Shown in pieces: positions 1 to 6,850 of a stretch of 18,209 nt of DNA (position 1 is the first letter of the stretch; the number at the start of each line of letters is the position of its first letter). Under the pieces are notes generated by a model that worked only from the letters and a program-made list of their open reading frames with translations, searched no databases and had not been told where the DNA came from. This DNA comes from Brevibacillus sp. (GTDB lineage Bacteria > Bacillota > Bacilli > Brevibacillales > Brevibacillaceae). The stretch is taken from positions 1 through 18,209 of the forward strand of contig JARDZO010000091.1 in the NCBI GenBank assembly GCA_029240815.1. The letters are read 5' to 3'. The translations under genes and the position numbers were made by a program.

Positions 1-2
1 CG

Positions 3-101
3 ATCCTCGCCGGCTTTGATCAGCTGTTCGGGCAAACTGCCCAGCCACCAGAAATCATGAAGTCACTGGAAGAGAAGATCAACCCGATCTTGAAAAAATG
101 A
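3..101 (+). CDS. ABC transporter solute-binding protein, C-terminal end only (partial)
   Basis: Only the last 32 codons are in the window, read in phase from base 3 to a TGA stop at 99-101. The residues (ILAGFDQLFGQ, then a helical, Lys-rich tail ending in NPILKK) look like the C-terminal helix of an extracellular carbohydrate-binding lipoprotein of ABC importers. The main support is context, because two sugar-type ABC permeases follow in the same operon and these systems normally begin with the binding protein. A stable hairpin follows directly. Too little is present to say which solute it binds. Confidence 0.6.
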   Translation: MLAGFDQLFGQTAQPPEIMKSLEEKINPILKK

Positions 102-109
102 GGGAGCCG

Positions 110-133
110 CAACGGTCTGGTAACAGGCCGTTG
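110..133 (+). other. Intercistronic hairpin after the binding-protein gene
   Basis: CAACGGTCTG (110-119) pairs with CAGGCCGTTG (124-133) across a GTAA loop. This makes a 10-bp stem with one G-U pair. No T-run follows, so it is not a classical terminator. Hairpins at this place in sugar ABC operons can protect the binding-protein part of the mRNA and lower expression of downstream genes; that role here is inferred. Confidence 0.55.
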
Positions 134-160
134 TGACTTGATGGGAGGTCACGGGTCACG

Positions 161-847
161 ATGAATCGTTTTCAACAAGCGCTGGCAGAAAAGCCGTTTC
201 TCTTGTTGGTCAGTCTGCCGCGAAATGATGAGGAGCTTGCGAGAACTGTGCTCGAAGAAGGAGCAGACGGGATCAAAGTGCATATGAACGTCCACCATCG
301 AGCGAGTGGAAACAGCTTTGGGCCGTTGTCTCATTATCTGGAGCTGTTCACATCCATCCGCAGTCAGTTTAACGGACCGTTTGGCATCGTTCCCGCAGGC
401 TCTCCACAAGACCTAGATCCTGCCGAGCTCACACAGCTTTCTTCGATAGGCATCGACTTTACCTCGATCTATGGACATCATTTGCCCGCGTCACTGATGA
501 GCATAGAAGGAGTGGCGAGTACGTTTGCCATTGATGATCAGTTTGATTTGTCACTGTTGGAAGGTGTAAAGCATTTTCCTATGGCGGCGTTGGAAGCGTC
601 GATCGTCCCAGGTGCTGAATACGGCACGCCACTGGTATTCGCCGATCTGCTGAAATATCGTTATATCGTCAAAAAGGCAGGAATTCCGGTCATGGTTCCT
701 ACGCAGCGAAAGGTCGTGCCAGCAGATATTCCTGCCTTGCGAGATACGGGGGTACGGGTCATATTGGCGGGAGCAATGGCTCTCGGGACGACGACGGAGG
801 AGATCAAAAGGTCGGTCGCAGCACTCCGCAATGCGATAGACAAATAA
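161..847 (+). CDS. TIM-barrel-like protein of unknown function in the ABC/oxidoreductase operon
   Basis: This is a 228-residue soluble protein with no signal peptide or membrane segment. It has alternating strand/helix spacing typical of a ribulose-phosphate-binding or aldolase-type (beta/alpha)8 barrel. An early strand ends in ADGIKVHMN (about residues 35-43), a middle strand has GIDFTSIYGHH, and the C-terminal part has a glycine-rich strand-turn (VRVILAGAMALG, about 197-208) where this fold often binds a phosphate. I do not recognise a named family; NanE-like epimerases are only a fold-level analogy. The ATG at 161 has a GGGAGG site at 143-148, a long spacing of 12 bases, and that site is flanked by GTGAC/GTCAC arms. 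It sits between the binding protein and the permeases, which suggests a cytosolic step on the imported solute. Confidence 0.6.
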   Translation: MNRFQQALAEKPFLLLVSLPRNDEELARTVLEEGADGIKVHMNVHHRASGNSFGPLSHYLELFTSIRSQFNGPFGIVPAGSPQDLDPAELTQLSSIGIDFTSIYGHHLPASLMSIEGVASTFAIDDQFDLSLLEGVKHFPMAALEASIVPGAEYGTPLVFADLLKYRYIVKKAGIPVMVPTQRKVVPADIPALRDTGVRVILAGAMALGTTTEEIKRSVAALRNAIDK

Positions 848-867
848 GCACCCTAGGGCACCCGGAT

Positions 868-906
868 GTGGTCTCGCAGGAAGAATATTGAGGTCGCTTC
901 GACCAC
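868..906 (+). other. Small inverted repeats in the spacer before the first permease
   Basis: GGTCG (892-896) and CGACC (900-904) form a short tight hairpin. GTGGTC (868-873) could instead pair with GACCAC (901-906), so the two structures are mutually exclusive. They lie just upstream of the AAGGAGGG ribosome binding site of the first permease gene. The arms are short and no function is claimed. Confidence 0.3.
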
Positions 907-924
907 TAAGAAGGAGGGAAGCGA

Positions 925-1863
925 ATGGAGAGCAACATGAATGTCCCCCTCTCTCCTGGACAGAAAAAAAAGAAGGCTAGAAGCAATCCGTTCCATAGAG
1001 AAGCCAATGTGACAGGCTGGCTGTTCGTCAGTCCGATGGCGCTAGGGTTTCTTGTCTTGCTGCTCGGGCCGCTCTTGCTCGCCTTTTACATGAGCCTGAC
1101 CGATTGGCCACTGCTGGGGGAGCCGACCTTTATCGGACTGGATAACTACAAAGCCATTTTTCAGGATGAAGAGTTTTGGACCGTCGTTGGCAATACGTTT
1201 GCGTTTGCGGCTGGCCTCGTTCCGATGAACATTGTCCTCGCCCTGGGATTGGCTCTCTTGCTCGCTCGAAAGCTGCCGGGGATCGGGATCTTTCGAACGG
1301 CCATCTTTGTGCCGGTCATGACTTCGCTGATTGTCTGGGCGATCGTATGGAAGTATTTGTTCGCCACCGATACCGGATTCATCAACCAGATTCTGCAGCT
1401 ATTCGGGATCACGGGTCCTGCCTGGCTGTACAATCCGCAGCTGGCCATGCCCGTCGTCATCGTGACCAGCGTCTTGAAAAACGTCGGCTTGAACATGGTT
1501 TTGTTTATCGCAGCCCTGCAGCAGGTACCCGTGCACTTGTATGAGGCAGCGCGCATTGATGGAGCGGGTCGGGCCCGTCAGTTTTTTCAGATCACAGTTC
1601 CCATGATCTCGCCCACTATCTTTTTAACCACGCTCCTCACCATTATCGGCTCCCTCAAGGTGTTTGGACAAATCTACGTGATGACACAGGGAGGACCAGG
1701 CGACAGTACCAAGGTGCTGGTCTACTACATTTGGGAAAAGGCCTTTAAAAATTTCGAGTTTGGCTACGCATCCGCCCTCGCCTTTGTGTTGTTCTTTATC
1801 ATTTTCGTCTTTACGTTGCTCCAGTGGCAGTATCGAAAAAGGTGGGTGTTCCATGAAGAATAA
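925..1863 (+). CDS. ABC sugar transporter permease, MalF/UgpA type
   Basis: This is a 312-residue integral membrane protein of the binding-protein-dependent transport inner-membrane family. A basic cytosolic N-terminus (KKKKAR) is followed by about six hydrophobic segments. The EAA loop that contacts the ATPase is clear at about residues 206-230 (YEAARIDGAGR...P). A first helix followed by a MSLTDWPLLG region and a central pore block fit the carbohydrate CUT1 group, which takes up oligosaccharides, polyols or glycerol phosphates. The ATG at 925 has an AAGGAGGG site at 911-918; a second in-frame ATG lies four codons on. The next permease overlaps its end by 11 bp, indicating translational coupling. 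No ATP-binding subunit is encoded nearby. Confidence 0.93.
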   Translation: MESNMNVPLSPGQKKKKARSNPFHREANVTGWLFVSPMALGFLVLLLGPLLLAFYMSLTDWPLLGEPTFIGLDNYKAIFQDEEFWTVVGNTFAFAAGLVPMNIVLALGLALLLARKLPGIGIFRTAIFVPVMTSLIVWAIVWKYLFATDTGFINQILQLFGITGPAWLYNPQLAMPVVIVTSVLKNVGLNMVLFIAALQQVPVHLYEAARIDGAGRARQFFQITVPMISPTIFLTTLLTIIGSLKVFGQIYVMTQGGPGDSTKVLVYYIWEKAFKNFEFGYASALAFVLFFIIFVFTLLQWQYRKRWVFHEE

Positions 1864-2698
1864 GAGTCCGGGAAAAATCATCGGGATCGGGATGAATTAC
1901 TTCGTGCTGGCGGTCGTCTCCGTCGTGATGCTCATCCCGTTTTTGTGGATGCTTTCCACATCGCTCAAAGAACCAGCGAAAATCTTTGTCTTTCCGCCTG
2001 AGCTGATTCCATCGCCGATCCGGCTGGAGAATTACACAGAGGTCTTGTCCAATACGCCGTTCCACCTGTTTTATTGGAACAGCTTGTATATCGCGATTCT
2101 CGTGACGATCGGTACGGTCCTGTTTGCCTCCATCGCCGGGTACGCATTCGCAAGAATTCCGTTTAAAGGGCGCAGCCTCGTCTTTCTGCTCCTGCTGTCG
2201 ACGATGATGATTCCGAATGAAGTGACTTCCATCCCGATGTTTCTGTTCATGCGCTTTCTCGGCTTCATCAATACGCATGTGCCGCTGGTTGTGCTCCCGA
2301 TTTTCGGTGCGGGTGGGATTTTTGGAGTCTTTGTCATGCGGCAGTTTTTCCTCGGAATACCCAAGGAGCTGGAGGAGGCTGCCATGATTGATGGATGCTC
2401 CCGTTGGCGCATTTACTGGAGCATCATGCTGCCGCTTGCCAAGCCCGCGATTGCGACCCTGACCATCTTTACCTTTTTGACCAGCTGGAACGACTTTTAC
2501 GATCCGCTGATTTTTTTGAATGACAGAGAACTGATGACACTTCCGCTTGCTTTGTCGCTGTTTACGGACGAAGCAGGGACGGCTTGGCACCATTTGATGA
2601 GTGCATCGGTGATGGCGACGCTGCCGCTGTTGATTGTGTTCTTTTTTGCACAAAAGCAATTCATTGAAGGCGTGTCGATGACAGGGATGAAGGATTAA
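1853..2698 (+). CDS. ABC sugar transporter permease, MalG/UgpE type
   Basis: This is the 281-residue partner permease. It has an N-terminal membrane segment followed by the conserved pattern IPFLWMLSTSLKEP (about residues 25-38), several further helices, and the EAA loop at about 172-198 (LEEAAMIDGCSR...P). This is the usual second subunit of CUT1 importers. The frame is open further upstream, but the ATG at 1853 is chosen. It has a GGTGG-type site at 1841-1845, gives the family's normal length, and overlaps the upstream stop in the way typical of paired permeases. With the upstream permease it should form the heterodimeric channel, energised by an ATPase encoded elsewhere (for example an MsmX-type shared subunit, inferred). 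Confidence 0.93.
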   Translation: MKNKSPGKIIGIGMNYFVLAVVSVVMLIPFLWMLSTSLKEPAKIFVFPPELIPSPIRLENYTEVLSNTPFHLFYWNSLYIAILVTIGTVLFASIAGYAFARIPFKGRSLVFLLLLSTMMIPNEVTSIPMFLFMRFLGFINTHVPLVVLPIFGAGGIFGVFVMRQFFLGIPKELEEAAMIDGCSRWRIYWSIMLPLAKPAIATLTIFTFLTSWNDFYDPLIFLNDRELMTLPLALSLFTDEAGTAWHHLMSASVMATLPLLIVFFFAQKQFIEGVSMTGMKD

Positions 2699-2713
2699 CG
2701 GAGGGGGAGACAG

Positions 2714-4054
2714 ATGGATCGCGTACTGGAGGCGGATGTTGTCGTCGTAGGTGGAGGGCCTGCTGGCATCAATGCGGCGCTGGCTAGCGGAAGGATGGGC
2801 GTCGATACAATCCTCATCGAGCGGTATGGATTTCTCGGGGGCATGTCTACGGCGGCACTGGTGTATCCGTGGATGACGTTTCATACGGAAAAAGGAGAGC
2901 AAGTAATCAAAGGCATCGCCCAGGAGATCGTCGAGCGCTTACGAGAGCGGGGAGGTTCTCCGGGGCATTTGCGGGATACGGTGGGATTCGTTCACACGGT
3001 CACGCCTTACCATCCTGAAATCTACAAGCTACTGGCTGTGGAAATGCTGAAGGAGGCAGGGGTCAAGCTGCTGGTGCACAGCTTCGTCGATCATGTGGCG
3101 GTAGAAGGAGAGCGGATCACGGGAATCCAGATCACGACCAAGTCCGGCAAATATGAGATACGCGGGAACGTCTTTGTCGATGCGTCCGGCGACGCAGATG
3201 TAGCGTATTTATCGGGCGCGCCGACGAGTCAGGGAAGGGAAAGCGACGGGCGGACACAGCCGATGACGATGAAGTTTCGGATGCGCGGAGTTGATCTGGA
3301 GCAGGTCAAAGCGTACATGCTGGAGCATCCGGAAGATTTCTACCACAAGACGCCGTTTGACCTGCTGCATGAGCTTCCGTTGACAGGTGTCCAAGGCTTT
3401 TACACGCAATGGAAAGCCTCAGGTGTCCCGATCAATCGCGATCAGGTTCTCTTTTTCAGCGGTCCGGAAAAGGATGAAGTGCTCATCAACTGCACGAGGG
3501 TGCAAGGGCTGGATGGTACGGATGTGGAGGATCTGACGGAGGCCGAGGAGCTAGGGAGACGTCAGGTGATGATGATGTCCGAATTTTTGAAAAATAATAT
3601 CGCAGGCTTCTCACAAGCTTCGATTTCTGCTGTCGGTACGCAGATCGGCATTCGCGAAACCCGCAGGATCATGGGAGAGTACAGTCTGACCATCGAGGAT
3701 GTGGTGCAGGGACGCAAATTTCCCGATGTGATCGCGCGCAGCGGCTATCCCGTAGACATCCATGATCCTTCCGGCAAAGGCGTAGTCGCGGCTGACATCG
3801 AAGGCGACGGTGCATACGACATTCCGTATCGCTGCTTGCTGCCCCAGACAATTGACAATCTGCTGGCGGCAGGGCGGTGCATCTCGACGACGCACGAAGC
3901 GCTGGCGACGACGAGGCTCACTCCGAGCTGCATGGCTACGGGACAGGCAGCGGGAACAGCCGCTGCGATTGCTCATCAGGATAGAACCATCCCCCGAAAG
4001 ATTGACGTATCCAAGCTACAAGAAGCATTGCGGCTGGCTCATGCAGTCCTGTAA
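2714..4054 (+). CDS. FAD-dependent oxidoreductase (FAD_oxidored family)
   Basis: This 446-residue flavoprotein starts with a Rossmann dinucleotide fold. Strand VVVVGGGPAG (GxGxxG at about residues 13-18) leads to ILIER (Glu36, the usual ribose-binding acid), then GFLGGMST. The C-terminal end has the second FAD-contacting block LLAAGRCIS...TPSCMATGQAAGTAAA (about 383-420). This architecture is that of the PF12831 family, whose members are mostly uncharacterised and often wrongly labelled xanthan lyases. No signal peptide is seen, so it is cytosolic. It has a strong GGAGGGGG site and lies 15 bases after the permease gene, so it is part of the operon. The likely role is oxidising a hydroxyl or similar group on the imported solute; the substrate is unknown. 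Confidence 0.85.
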   Translation: MDRVLEADVVVVGGGPAGINAALASGRMGVDTILIERYGFLGGMSTAALVYPWMTFHTEKGEQVIKGIAQEIVERLRERGGSPGHLRDTVGFVHTVTPYHPEIYKLLAVEMLKEAGVKLLVHSFVDHVAVEGERITGIQITTKSGKYEIRGNVFVDASGDADVAYLSGAPTSQGRESDGRTQPMTMKFRMRGVDLEQVKAYMLEHPEDFYHKTPFDLLHELPLTGVQGFYTQWKASGVPINRDQVLFFSGPEKDEVLINCTRVQGLDGTDVEDLTEAEELGRRQVMMMSEFLKNNIAGFSQASISAVGTQIGIRETRRIMGEYSLTIEDVVQGRKFPDVIARSGYPVDIHDPSGKGVVAADIEGDGAYDIPYRCLLPQTIDNLLAAGRCISTTHEALATTRLTPSCMATGQAAGTAAAIAHQDRTIPRKIDVSKLQEALRLAHAVL

Positions 4055-4087
4055 ATCATTCCGTTCATTTGGAGGGGAGTCGAAACG

Positions 4088-5776
4088 ATGAAAAAGTTGA
4101 GATTTGTGATTTCCACTGTCGCGATGGCTACGCTGCTGACAGGAATGATGCCTTTTGGTCAAGTGAGCACGGTACAAGCAAAGAAATCGTCACCCAACCC
4201 GATTGCCCGTATCGCCTTGGTTCCGCTGGATGATCGTCCGGTAAATACGTATTTTCCCGAGATGGCCTCGCGAGCCGGTGGAGTAGAAACGATCATACCG
4301 GATGAGGACATGCTCGGGCACTTCACGACTCCAGGAGATGGCGAGGAGATCGGCGACTGGCTGCTCGACGAGTCTGATGAAGTGGACGGCTCCGTCATTT
4401 CCGTCAGTATGCTGGCTTACGGGGGGCTAGTCGCTTCCCGTACCGCCGACCAATCGTATGAAGATGCGCTGTCCAACATCAAAGCCATCAAGCGATTGAA
4501 AGCAAAGGAACCGAACAAGCCGATCTACGTGTTCGATACGATCCAACGACTGGCAGTTACGGCCACTGACCCGGAGACGTTGAAATATTACGATCAGATC
4601 AGGGAGTGGGCGATTCTGTACGATGAAGTGCATAATCTCGGAATGACGGAAAAAGAGGAGCGTCTGGAAGAGCTGGAGGAGCTCATTCCAGAAGCCGTCC
4701 TGCAAGATTACCTAGATGCTCGCGAACGCAATCACGAAATCAATTCCTTGCTAATCGATTGGGTCAAGGATGGAACGATCGATTACCTCGTACTCGCTCA
4801 AGATGATGCTGCTCCTCATGGGCTGCACCGTGCTGAACGAGAAGCGCTGGAAGAAAAAGCGGAGGATCTCCACGTCGAAGATCGAACCGCCATTTTCCCA
4901 GGGGCAGATGAAGTCGGTACCGTGCTCGTTAGCCGTCTGTCACTCGACCAATTGCGCATCCATCCCAAAGTAGCGGTAGAGTATTCCGGCATGGACGGCA
5001 GTGATTGGACTGCGCCGTTTGAAGATACGACTTTTGACGAGAGCGTGGATAAGCATATCGCCGCAGCAGGCGGCAAGCCGGTGCGTGATGCAGATGACGC
5101 TGACCTCGTTTTGATGGTGAATACGCCACCGGAAGCAGGGGAGAGCAGAGCAGAAAGAAGAGAAGCGCTGGATGCCTTTGTCGCCGCGATCAACGAGCAT
5201 CTGGAGGATGGCAAGCGCGTAGCAGTGACAGACGTGACGATCACGAACAAGGCAGACCCCGATCTGATCGAGCGGCTGCAGGACGAAGTGAAGCTGCCTG
5301 ACTTGCTCTCCTATACCGGGTGGGGGACAGCTGGGAACAATATGGGCAGTGCCTTGGGTCAAGCTCTCCAACGTACCGCTTTCCTGGAAAAGGGAAATCA
5401 GTTTGGCGTGCCACTGACTGTCGACGCGGCACAGGCCCACGTGAATCTTCTGCTCTCCTCGTTTGTCAACGACCACAACTACCGCAATGAAGTCATGGCA
5501 GATGCTCGGGCACTGGTCAAAGAACTGGGCGGCAATGAATGGGGACTGGGCGACGACTTTGAGGAAGTCAACGATTTCGTCGTAGAAGAACTGTCTCCAA
5601 CGGTGGATGACTGGTATGAAAACTACTTTGCCAATCAGTCGATCGACATCGGCAAGCGTGGCAATCACACGTTTACAGGCAAAATCGCAAGCCTCGACGA
5701 CGTAGAGATCGTGCTGCCATGGGAACGATTGTTTGAAGTATTCATCGATCCGGAAATGACGATTGAGCAAGACTAG
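4088..5776 (+). CDS. Secreted DUF4127 family protein
   Basis: This is a 562-residue protein with a clear signal peptide: MKKLR, a hydrophobic core, and a probable cleavage after VQA at residue 31. There is no lipobox cysteine at that site, so it is probably released or loosely retained outside the membrane. The mature part opens with the DUF4127 hallmark VPLDDRPVNTYFP (about residue 44). It also carries LAQDDAAPHG (about 237) and a Gly/Asn-rich block GWGTAGNNMG (about 413), both in positions I associate with this family. The catalytic function of DUF4127 is unknown to me; the repeated Asp/Asn/His-containing blocks suggest an enzyme acting on a polar substrate. The ribosome binding site is GGAGGGG at 4071-4077. 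It is the last gene before a strong terminator, so it is probably co-transcribed with the transporter. Confidence 0.85.
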   Translation: MKKLRFVISTVAMATLLTGMMPFGQVSTVQAKKSSPNPIARIALVPLDDRPVNTYFPEMASRAGGVETIIPDEDMLGHFTTPGDGEEIGDWLLDESDEVDGSVISVSMLAYGGLVASRTADQSYEDALSNIKAIKRLKAKEPNKPIYVFDTIQRLAVTATDPETLKYYDQIREWAILYDEVHNLGMTEKEERLEELEELIPEAVLQDYLDARERNHEINSLLIDWVKDGTIDYLVLAQDDAAPHGLHRAEREALEEKAEDLHVEDRTAIFPGADEVGTVLVSRLSLDQLRIHPKVAVEYSGMDGSDWTAPFEDTTFDESVDKHIAAAGGKPVRDADDADLVLMVNTPPEAGESRAERREALDAFVAAINEHLEDGKRVAVTDVTITNKADPDLIERLQDEVKLPDLLSYTGWGTAGNNMGSALGQALQRTAFLEKGNQFGVPLTVDAAQAHVNLLLSSFVNDHNYRNEVMADARALVKELGGNEWGLGDDFEEVNDFVVEELSPTVDDWYENYFANQSIDIGKRGNHTFTGKIASLDDVEIVLPWERLFEVFIDPEMTIEQD

Positions 5777-5802
5777 CAAAAGCAGAAGCAGACGCTATCA
5801 AC

Positions 5803-5842
5803 AAAAACAGGTACTCCTTCCATGAGAAGGGTACCTGTTTTT
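5803..5842. terminator. Bidirectional terminator between convergent genes
   Basis: AAAAACAGGTAC (5803-5814) pairs with GTACCTGTTTTT (5831-5842). The stem is extended by CCTTC/GAAGG around a CATGA loop with one bulged T. A-run and T-run flanks make it work for both the DUF4127 gene and the convergent TrmB-type gene. Its outer arms match those of the terminator at 8406-8444. Confidence 0.9.
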
Positions 5843-5852
5843 GGCTGTCCAA

Positions 5853-6695
5853 TTATGGAATGAGCCCCAATTTTGACGCAACGCTGAGTCCGGAGGGGCC
5901 GTATCTGAAGCGGTTTCGAAGATCGATGAGATTAGGTCCAAAGCTGGCCTCCAAAACGTCACGATGTTCTTTCATCATTTCCATGATATACAAGTCATGC
6001 TTGATTACTTCTGTGATCGGCATGACGAGTCCAGGGTGCATGGTCCATGCGGCTCGACTATCGTTTCCGAGAGACACAATTCCTGCGACGATTTCCTTAT
6101 CATCCGAACTGAAAACGATCCAGCGCCCTCCGTATTCAGCGGTGATGTCATCGCTCTTGTCATGCTGGTACACATTGGCAAAGGGAAAAGGAATATCCCC
6201 ATAGGCCACAATGAAAATCTGAACCCCACGCTTTGAGGCTTCTGCTAATTCCGCCTCTAGTTCACGTGCGTCTTCTGCCCACAGTTCAAGCAGGATACGC
6301 CCCTCGGTTTTTTTGATGACTTCCTTGACTCGATTCAATATATCTTCACGGCCCGTAATGCTCCAAATATGATCGCGATTTTCGGCTGTCGAAGTAAAGT
6401 GTTCGAGAGCCACCTCGGCTGTTTGGAAATGAAGTTCAGTGCGTCGTTTTCTCTGAGCGATGAGCTCTTTTGGGGGCAGAGGCGTGTACAGAACGGGATC
6501 ATCATGACTTAAGATGACTTCCCCTCGCTCTGCTAATCCACCGAGGACCTCGTATATTTTGGAACGGGGAACGCCCGAATGTAGAGCCACAGCATATCCG
6601 GTGAGAGGTGACTTTTCTAGGAGGGCCAGATAGGCTTTTGCTTCATATTCCGTGAAATGCAGTTCCTGTAAAACCTTAATGAAATCAAGCGCCAT
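5853..6695 (-). CDS. TrmB-family transcriptional regulator
   Basis: This 280-residue regulator has an N-terminal winged helix-turn-helix (about residues 10-65). It includes LHFTEYEAKAYLALL, then SGVPRSKIYEVLGGLAERGEV, which is the TrmB recognition-helix pattern. A short coiled helix (KRRTELHFQTAEVALEHF) links to a C-terminal domain resembling the PLD-like sensor domain of TrmB proteins (RILLELWAEDA, then ...RGVQIFIVAYGD). TrmB proteins bind sugars or other small molecules and act mostly as repressors; the ligand here is unknown. The ATG at 6695 has a GAGGGGGAG site. It is divergent from the EamA exporter with overlapping promoters, so it likely controls that gene and possibly itself. Confidence 0.88.
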   Translation of the reverse strand: MALDFIKVLQELHFTEYEAKAYLALLEKSPLTGYAVALHSGVPRSKIYEVLGGLAERGEVILSHDDPVLYTPLPPKELIAQRKRRTELHFQTAEVALEHFTSTAENRDHIWSITGREDILNRVKEVIKKTEGRILLELWAEDARELEAELAEASKRGVQIFIVAYGDIPFPFANVYQHDKSDDITAEYGGRWIVFSSDDKEIVAGIVSLGNDSRAAWTMHPGLVMPITEVIKHDLYIMEMMKEHRDVLEASFGPNLIDLRNRFRYGPSGLSVASKLGLIP

Positions 6696-6741
6696 TTTTG
6701 CTCCCCCTCATTACGACAAGACGTGGATCTCATCCCCGTTT

Positions 6742-6771
6742 AGTATATCATCTGAAAATTGACAAAACCAA
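6742..6771 (-). promoter_or_regulatory. SigA-type promoter of the TrmB-like gene
   Basis: On the minus strand there is a -10 TATACT (complement of 6742-6747), and 18 bases upstream TTGGTT (complement of 6766-6771) as a weak -35. It overlaps the -35 of the divergent promoter. The -10 is one mismatch from consensus; the -35 is weaker. Confidence 0.5.
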
Positions 6772-6787
6772 CATCAGGACGTATTGT
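6759..6787 (+). promoter_or_regulatory. SigA-type promoter of the EamA exporter gene
   Basis: A perfect TTGACA (6759-6764), a 17-base spacer and TATTGT (6782-6787) form a convincing vegetative promoter. The palindrome starting at 6790 sits just after the -10, over the expected start of transcription. That is the usual place for a repressor operator. Confidence 0.7.
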
Positions 6788-6789
6788 TT

Positions 6790-6814
6790 TTAGTAGCTAC
6801 TAAGTTAGCTACTA
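6790..6814. promoter_or_regulatory. Palindromic operator-like site over the exporter promoter
   Basis: TTAGTAGCTACTAA (6790-6803) is a perfect 14-base palindrome. It is followed by a second half, TTAGCTACTAA. As a larger unit, TAGTAGCTA (6791-6799) and TAGCTACTA (6806-6814) are perfect 9-base inverted arms. The site lies immediately 3' of the -10 element. The cognate protein is most simply the adjacent TrmB-type regulator, but MarR- or HxlR-type proteins also use such sites. Confidence 0.6.
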
Positions 6815-6850
6815 ATAATAAGGCTCAAAAGGGAGGCTCAAATCACGACA

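Noticed and set aside
851..858. CCCTAGGG palindrome between the barrel gene and the first permease
   Set aside because: An eight-base palindrome of this kind is short, has no flanking T-run or conserved partner, and needs no special explanation.
1811..2902. Long minus-strand open frame (363 codons) opposite the second permease and the start of the FAD gene
   Set aside because: Its translation is rich in His, Arg and Gln with no fold-like pattern, it lacks a ribosome binding site, and it lies antisense to two clearly coding genes. It is a mirror of their codon bias.
4940..5779. Minus-strand open frame (279 codons) opposite the DUF4127 gene
   Set aside because: It is antisense to a well-supported gene, has no recognisable motif, and would have to be read from inside the terminator region.
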